Source: Clostridiaceae bacterium
GTDB taxonomy: Bacteria > Bacillota > Clostridia > Oscillospirales > Acutalibacteraceae
Direction: 5' to 3'
DNA length: 27,596 nucleotides
Assembly: GCA_016296885.1 (NCBI GenBank)
Contig: JAEDHT010000023.1
Span: 1-27,596 of the forward strand
The position numbers and the translations under genes are program-made. The notes under the pieces are model-generated. The model made no database searches. It was not told the DNA's origin and worked only from the letters and a program-made list of their open reading frames with translations. Below are positions 24,114 to 27,596 of the stretch, in pieces (the stretch's first letter is position 1; every line of letters begins with the position of its first letter).

Positions 24114-25598
24114 ATGAATAAATTAAATGTGGAATCTAATGGTACAAGCACTTATCTTGTGTATGAGCTTCAAGATGGGGAAGAAATTGATACACTTAGC
24201 TTGGGTATGGTTGTAAATAATAAGATTAGCAATGTTATGCCAATTATTTTCTCACAAGTGGATAATAATAAGTACTTTAAATATAACATTTCTTCTAAAA
24301 TATCCCTAAGTCAGTTCTTTAATGGAATTGTTAATAAGAAAAGGCTTCTCACAGTTTTTTCAAGTGTACTCAAAGCTATTATTGAATCTACAGAGTATAT
24401 GATTGATTCATCATCATTTCTTTTAGATCCTGAGTATATTTATGTTGACGTAAGCACAAGTGAAGCCCATTTGCTATGTATGCCTCTTATGGAACTGCCA
24501 GAACATAGAGTAGAGATAGCTCCATTTTTTAAGAATATTGTGTTTAGCACGCAATTTGACCAATCAGAAAACACTGATTATGTGGTTAAACTGATTACTT
24601 ATCTTAATGCTAATCAAACTGTTTCAATAGAAGGCTTTTCTAATTTTATAGATGAACTGCTCTATGGTGCTAAAGAAGTAAAAAACGAAGAAACAAATAA
24701 ACCACAGCAACCTGTGCAGCCTCAACCACAGCAGGCACCACAAAACACTGTTGTGAAGCAAACCCTTACACCGGACCAGATGCCTAAGAATATCTATGAT
24801 GTTCCAAACACTGCAAATACTCAGCCACAGGCGCAACAACCTGTAGGTGATAAAAAAGCTGAGAAGGTAAATGATAAAAACAAGTTTGCCGGATTTGCAG
24901 TGCCGGGTGCTAACGCTGATCCTTCCAAACAAGATTCTAAGAAAAATAAAACCGATAAGAAGGATAAAAAGGAAAACAAAAAGGATAGCAAGCCTGAGCA
25001 AAAGGAAAAGAAAGGCTTCTCATTGTTTGGTAAAAAGAAAGAAAAAAACGAGAACAAAGAAACTCCTAAGGCGGACATAAATAAAACAAATACAGTTAAT
25101 AATCCTAATATAGGCTTTAATATCCCCGGTACAGGTGTCCCGGCATCTTCCACTCAGGTAAAAATGCCTAATATCCCTGTTGCTACCCCTGTTAATCCTC
25201 CTGCAACAAATGCACCAAAAATGAATTTTGGTGAAACAACAGTTCTAGGCGGAGCAACTGCAGGTGAAACAACAGTTTTGGGTGTGAACACCGCTTCTAC
25301 ACCACAGGTTTCATATCTCATTCGCAAAAAGAATAATGAAAAGATATTGCTTTCAAAAGAGCTTTTTAAAGTAGGAAAAGAGAGAAGCTTTGTGGACTAC
25401 TGCATTTCTGATAATAATGCTGTCAGCAGAAGTCATGCTAATATCGTTTGCAAAAACGGAGAGTATTTTGTGGTTGATATGAATTCAACAAACCACACCT
25501 ATATTAACGGTATGATTCTTACTCCACAGATGGAGTGCAAAATAAAAAATGGTGATGTTATTACATTTGGTAATGAAGACTTTACATTCCATATGTGA
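24114..25598 (+). CDS. FHA-domain protein with N-terminal DUF6382-like domain
   Basis: Predicted cytosolic signalling protein of 494 residues. Residues 1 to about 180 form a folded domain that I believe is DUF6382, common in clostridial FHA proteins. A Pro/Gln-rich linker (about 195-215), a Lys-rich charged region (about 275-320) and a Pro/Asn/Thr-rich stretch follow. The FHA domain is at about 400-494, with phosphothreonine-pocket residues in KVGKER, VSRSHANI and NSTNHTYING. Just before it, GETTVLG occurs twice (373-379 and 384-390). Such Thr-Thr motifs in FHA proteins are known kinase targets that can bind back to the FHA domain. No kinase or phosphatase gene is in the window. It starts 18 bases after the WG gene with GGAGG upstream, so it is co-transcribed and may control the pilus. 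Confidence 0.85.
   Translation: MNKLNVESNGTSTYLVYELQDGEEIDTLSLGMVVNNKISNVMPIIFSQVDNNKYFKYNISSKISLSQFFNGIVNKKRLLTVFSSVLKAIIESTEYMIDSSSFLLDPEYIYVDVSTSEAHLLCMPLMELPEHRVEIAPFFKNIVFSTQFDQSENTDYVVKLITYLNANQTVSIEGFSNFIDELLYGAKEVKNEETNKPQQPVQPQPQQAPQNTVVKQTLTPDQMPKNIYDVPNTANTQPQAQQPVGDKKAEKVNDKNKFAGFAVPGANADPSKQDSKKNKTDKKDKKENKKDSKPEQKEKKGFSLFGKKKEKNENKETPKADINKTNTVNNPNIGFNIPGTGVPASSTQVKMPNIPVATPVNPPATNAPKMNFGETTVLGGATAGETTVLGVNTASTPQVSYLIRKKNNEKILLSKELFKVGKERSFVDYCISDNNAVSRSHANIVCKNGEYFVVDMNSTNHTYINGMILTPQMECKIKNGDVITFGNEDFTFHM
25230..25283 (+). repeat. Tandem direct repeat encoding two GETTVLG motifs
   Basis: GGTGAAACAACAGTT at 25230-25244 recurs at 25263-25277, each followed by codons for Leu-Gly with different third bases. 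The copies are 33 bases apart and in frame. Near-identity at the DNA level suggests a recent duplication kept for the two Thr-Thr sites. Confidence 0.7.
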
Positions 25599-25708
25599 GT
25601 TGAAACATATCAGAAGTATATAAAGGGAAAATATGCAGGTTTATTATACGAAGAATGAATCTGTTTTCGAACTTATTAATTATTTTAAAAGAATGGAGGA
25701 AAAACAAA

Positions 25709-25876
25709 ATGAAAAAGTATATCTCACCGGTTATAACAGATGAACTACTATCAAAAATAGATGTTATGGCTGCATCAGAGGATATGGGTGGTAATGATGG
25801 CAGTGAAGGAGATGCTCCAGTTCCTGATCAAAACAACCTCGATAACCCAGTTTCATTTATGGATTTTTACCAGTAA
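25709..25876 (+). CDS. Small acidic peptide of unknown function (MKKYxxPxI type)
   Basis: The 55-residue product starts MKKYISPVITDELLSKIDVM, then AASEDMGGNDGSEGDAPV, and ends in VSFMDFYQ. The first half is leader-like (basic start, amphipathic DELLSKIDVM) and the second is strongly acidic with Gly, Asp and Asn. Small proteins with an MKKYxxPxI start and a DVxxxS midpoint are common in Clostridia, sometimes suspected to be peptide precursors; no function is known to me and no modifying enzyme gene lies nearby. ATG 25709 has GGAGG 8-9 bases upstream; the frame extends to 25655 but without better signals. It lies 110 bases after the FHA gene with no terminator between and a very strong one right after it, so it belongs to the end of the Tad transcript. 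Confidence 0.7.
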   Translation: MKKYISPVITDELLSKIDVMAASEDMGGNDGSEGDAPVPDQNNLDNPVSFMDFYQ

Positions 25877-25888
25877 TGATTATACTAA

Positions 25889-25936
25889 AAAGAGAACAGT
25901 CCTATAGAGTTGTACTCTAAAGGACTGTTCTTTTTT
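25889..25936 (+). terminator. Strong terminator at the end of the Tad locus
   Basis: GAACAGTCCT (25894-25903) pairs with AGGACTGTTC (25921-25930); an inner TAGAG/CTCTA extends the stem, and TTTTTT follows (25931-25936). It is 18 bases after the stop of the 55-residue gene. Confidence 0.92.
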
Positions 25937-25963
25937 GCTCTTTGTTAACAGTTGGGGAAACCT

Positions 25964-26017
25964 TAAAAAATAAAGGATGTCGCAAATCTGAATAACGGAT
26001 TTGCGACATCCTTTTTA
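25964..26017. terminator. Bidirectional terminator between Tad locus and antiporter
   Basis: A perfect 17-bp stem, AAAGGATGTCGCAAATC (25972-25988) with GATTTGCGACATCCTTT (25998-26014) and a 9-base loop, is flanked by T-rich runs on both strands (TTTTT at 26012-26016 on plus; TATTTTTTAAGG on minus). It serves the minus-strand antiporter gene and backs up the Tad terminator. Confidence 0.88.
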
Positions 26018-26069
26018 TAGGTTATTTCATTCTCATTAATTCGTTAAGTTTAGAAGTTTAAAAAGAAGC

Positions 26070-27368
26070 TCAAATACTGCTATTACCCTTTAGTGCCAGA
26101 TGTTCCTCTCGAGCACTCTTACGTCCTTCTTTATTGATATCTCCGGCTTTTGTAAGGGCAATTTTTGTAAGGAAAGGACCGATAATTTCATAGATCATTA
26201 CGGCAAAAAGTGTAATGTTTCTTACAATCGCACCATCAGGTCCAAGTTCGATAGCTTTAATTGCCATGCCAAGTGCAACGCCGGCTTGAGGTAACAGGGT
26301 GATGCCAAGGTATTTTACAATGTTTGGATTGCTATTTGTCATTTTTGCACTAATGCCCGCTCCAAAATATTTGCCAAGTGAACGGGAAGCAATGTAAACG
26401 ATACCGATCAATACGACTATAATATCCGCAAAAATGGAAAGCTCAAGCTCTGCACCGCTAATAACAAAGAACAGAACAAGAACAGGCGTTGTCCATCTAT
26501 CTGCACGTTCCATAAGCTCCTCAGAGAAATCACAAATGTTGCAAAACACTGTGCCAAGCATCATACACGCAAGAAGTGAGGAAAAAGCAATATGAATCGT
26601 TCCTATATGGAATTCAAGACTTGAAATCGCAACCGTCATCATAACGAATGTTACCGATACGGTCATACGCTTTGAACGGGAATGGAAATATCTCTCGCAC
26701 AACGTGAACAACAATCCCATAATGAATCCAAGTAACAAAGATAGCACTACTTCAAGCAAAGGCTCAAGAATGACCGATAATACATTGATATAGCCTGAGC
26801 TGAGCGAGCGTGCAATACCAAAAGAAATGGCAAAAACAACAAGACCGACAGCATCATCAATAGCGACGACCGGGAGGAGAATGTCTGTGACAGGCCCCTT
26901 CGCTTTATATTGCTTTACTACCATCAGCGTAGCAGCGGGTGCAGTTGCAGTTGCAACAGAGCCAAGAACGATCGCTGCTTGCAGAGGAAGCTTGTCGGGT
27001 ATAGCAAGGTGAAGTCCAATAAGCGCTACATCGACCACAACAGTGGTAAACAGTGCCTGAAAAATACCAATAAAAGTCGCTTGTTTGCCTATTTTTTTGA
27101 GTTGTGACAGGCGAAACTCATTTCCCATTGCAAAGGCAATGAATCCCAATGCCAAATCTGAGATAACGCCGAATCCTTCGATTTGCTCAGCGGTGATTCC
27201 TATGCCCGGAACACCTAATTTTCCAAGAATAAACGGGCCGATCAACACGCCTGAAACTAAATATGCGGTAACCGCAGGAAGTTGAACCTTTTTTGCAAGT
27301 CTTGACAAAAGCAATCCTGCAAGCAAGGCAATTGACAGGCTAAGAAAAATACTTGCCGTCTGCGTCAT
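26070..27368 (-). CDS. CPA2-type cation/proton antiporter (Kef/NapA-like membrane domain)
   Basis: Integral-membrane Na+ or K+/H+ antiporter of 432 residues with about 12-13 hydrophobic segments. CPA2 signs: the first helices with LPAVTAYLVSGVLIGPFILG (30-49), the unwound-helix region ATATAPAATL (139-148), and the paired aspartates of the transport site in VAIDDAVGLV (168-177; Asp171-Asp172). It has no C-terminal TrkA-N/RCK or UspA domain, ending in a short charged tail (KEGRKSAREEHLALKGN), so it is a membrane-domain-only type. The frame is open to 27416, but AGAGGG lies 9 bases before ATG 27368. It stands alone with its own promoter, converging on the Tad locus. The ion transported cannot be told from the sequence. 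Confidence 0.92.
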   Translation of the reverse strand: MTQTASIFLSLSIALLAGLLLSRLAKKVQLPAVTAYLVSGVLIGPFILGKLGVPGIGITAEQIEGFGVISDLALGFIAFAMGNEFRLSQLKKIGKQATFIGIFQALFTTVVVDVALIGLHLAIPDKLPLQAAIVLGSVATATAPAATLMVVKQYKAKGPVTDILLPVVAIDDAVGLVVFAISFGIARSLSSGYINVLSVILEPLLEVVLSLLLGFIMGLLFTLCERYFHSRSKRMTVSVTFVMMTVAISSLEFHIGTIHIAFSSLLACMMLGTVFCNICDFSEELMERADRWTTPVLVLFFVISGAELELSIFADIIVVLIGIVYIASRSLGKYFGAGISAKMTNSNPNIVKYLGITLLPQAGVALGMAIKAIELGPDGAIVRNITLFAVMIYEIIGPFLTKIALTKAGDINKEGRKSAREEHLALKGNSSI

Positions 27369-27489
27369 AAAAATACGCCCTCTTTCAATATATTTTTGAT
27401 TACAGGAGTTAATCATCCAGATATGATGTGAGGGTATATATTATGCTCTCATAAGAATCTACATGGTTTAGCTCTATTCGTCGTGGCAT

Positions 27490-27518
27490 ATTATATCATA
27501 ACGATAGTGAGAAGTCCA
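27490..27518 (-). promoter_or_regulatory. Promoter of the antiporter gene
   Basis: Minus strand: -35 TGGACT (27518-27513), exact 17-base spacer ending TGA, perfect extended -10 TGATATAAT with TATAAT at 27495-27490. Predicted start near 27483 leaves a leader of about 115 bases (27369-27483) in which I see no clear riboswitch or terminator-type hairpin. Confidence 0.7.
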
Positions 27519-27524
27519 CATATA

Positions 27525-27533
27525 TGATATTAA
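27525..27533 (+). promoter_or_regulatory. Possible divergent promoter for a gene beyond the right edge
   Basis: TGATATTAA (27525-27533) is an extended -10-like element on the plus strand; the -35 at 17 bases (TAGTGA) is weak. It would lie about 70 bases from the window end and back-to-back with the antiporter promoter. Confidence 0.3.
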
Positions 27534-27580
27534 TAATTGTGTTTTTTAAGTTAATTCCCAAAGTAAGTTCCACAGTAGGA

Positions 27581-27596
27581 AAGGAGTAGAAGTTAC
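27581..27596 (+). promoter_or_regulatory. Ribosome binding site at the right edge
   Basis: AAGGAG (27581-27586) is followed by 10 bases up to the window end, so a plus-strand start codon is expected at or just beyond position 27597. The gene itself is not visible. Confidence 0.5.

Noticed and set aside
24624..25153. Minus-strand Leu/Phe-rich frames within the FHA gene
   Set aside because: They result from reading the Lys/Pro/Gln-rich linker backwards; no start signals and the plus-strand frame is certain.
25633..25743. 36-codon frame (MQVYYTKNES...) overlapping the start of the 55-residue gene
   Set aside because: It has an AAGGGA-like site with short spacing, but it overlaps the better-supported gene in another frame and has no recognisable features. 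A translated leader is possible but not supported.
1..27596. CRISPR arrays, insertion sequences, prophage or toxin-antitoxin systems
   Set aside because: No regularly spaced repeats, transposase, integrase or phage structural gene was seen; apart from the 33-base twin motif at 25230-25283 there are no tandem repeats of note.

Overview
The window looks like a chromosomal segment of a low-GC, Gram-positive (monoderm) Clostridia member, probably from the Ruminococcus/Oscillospirales neighbourhood. That placement rests on AT-rich DNA, strong AGGAGG-type ribosome binding sites, a Tad pilus locus with no secretin or other outer-membrane part, and GTP-type PEP carboxykinase; it is an inference, not a database result. 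No rRNA, CRISPR array, insertion sequence or phage gene was seen.

Left part (1-11.2 kb), almost all on the minus strand: a tRNA-Leu(CAG) with its own promoter and terminator; pckG (PEP carboxykinase) with its own promoter and terminator; then, in transcription order from right to left, murA (cell wall), walJ-like metallo-hydrolase, rlmH (23S rRNA methyltransferase), rqcH (ribosome quality control, NFACT family), pcrA/uvrD helicase and uvrC (excision repair). walJ-rlmH-rqcH-pcrA is a tight operon: pcrA overlaps the end of rqcH by 11 bases. Hairpin terminators sit between murA and walJ and between pcrA and uvrC with little room for new promoters, so partial read-through is likely.

Centre (11.3-25.9 kb), all on the plus strand: after a short 65-residue membrane protein comes a complete monoderm Tad/Flp pilus locus behind a good promoter: tadZ (localisation ATPase-like), tadA (secretion ATPase), tadB and tadC (inner-membrane platform), a Flp-type pilin, a TadE-like pseudopilin, a very large 1313-residue TadG-like surface protein, a second TadE-like protein, a TadV/A24 prepilin peptidase, a TPR plus WG-repeat membrane-anchored protein, and an FHA-domain protein with two adjacent GETTVLG motifs that look like phosphorylation sites. 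The locus ends in a 55-residue acidic peptide gene and a strong terminator.

Most unusual is the RNA-level control that the Tad locus seems to carry. There is a perfect 12-bp GNRA-capped hairpin just after the pilin gene. In front of the 1313-residue gene the Shine-Dalgarno sequence lies about 45 bases from the only usable start codon, separated by a 10-bp hairpin that exactly overlies a 10-codon in-frame leader ORF. A related AT-rich element is found before both the TadE-like gene and the large gene.

Right part (26-27.6 kb): a minus-strand CPA2-type cation/proton antiporter converging on the Tad locus through a bidirectional terminator, with its own promoter, and a ribosome binding site at the very right edge that probably belongs to a plus-strand gene starting outside the window. 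Several genes (uvrC, murA, tadZ) appear to use TTG start codons.
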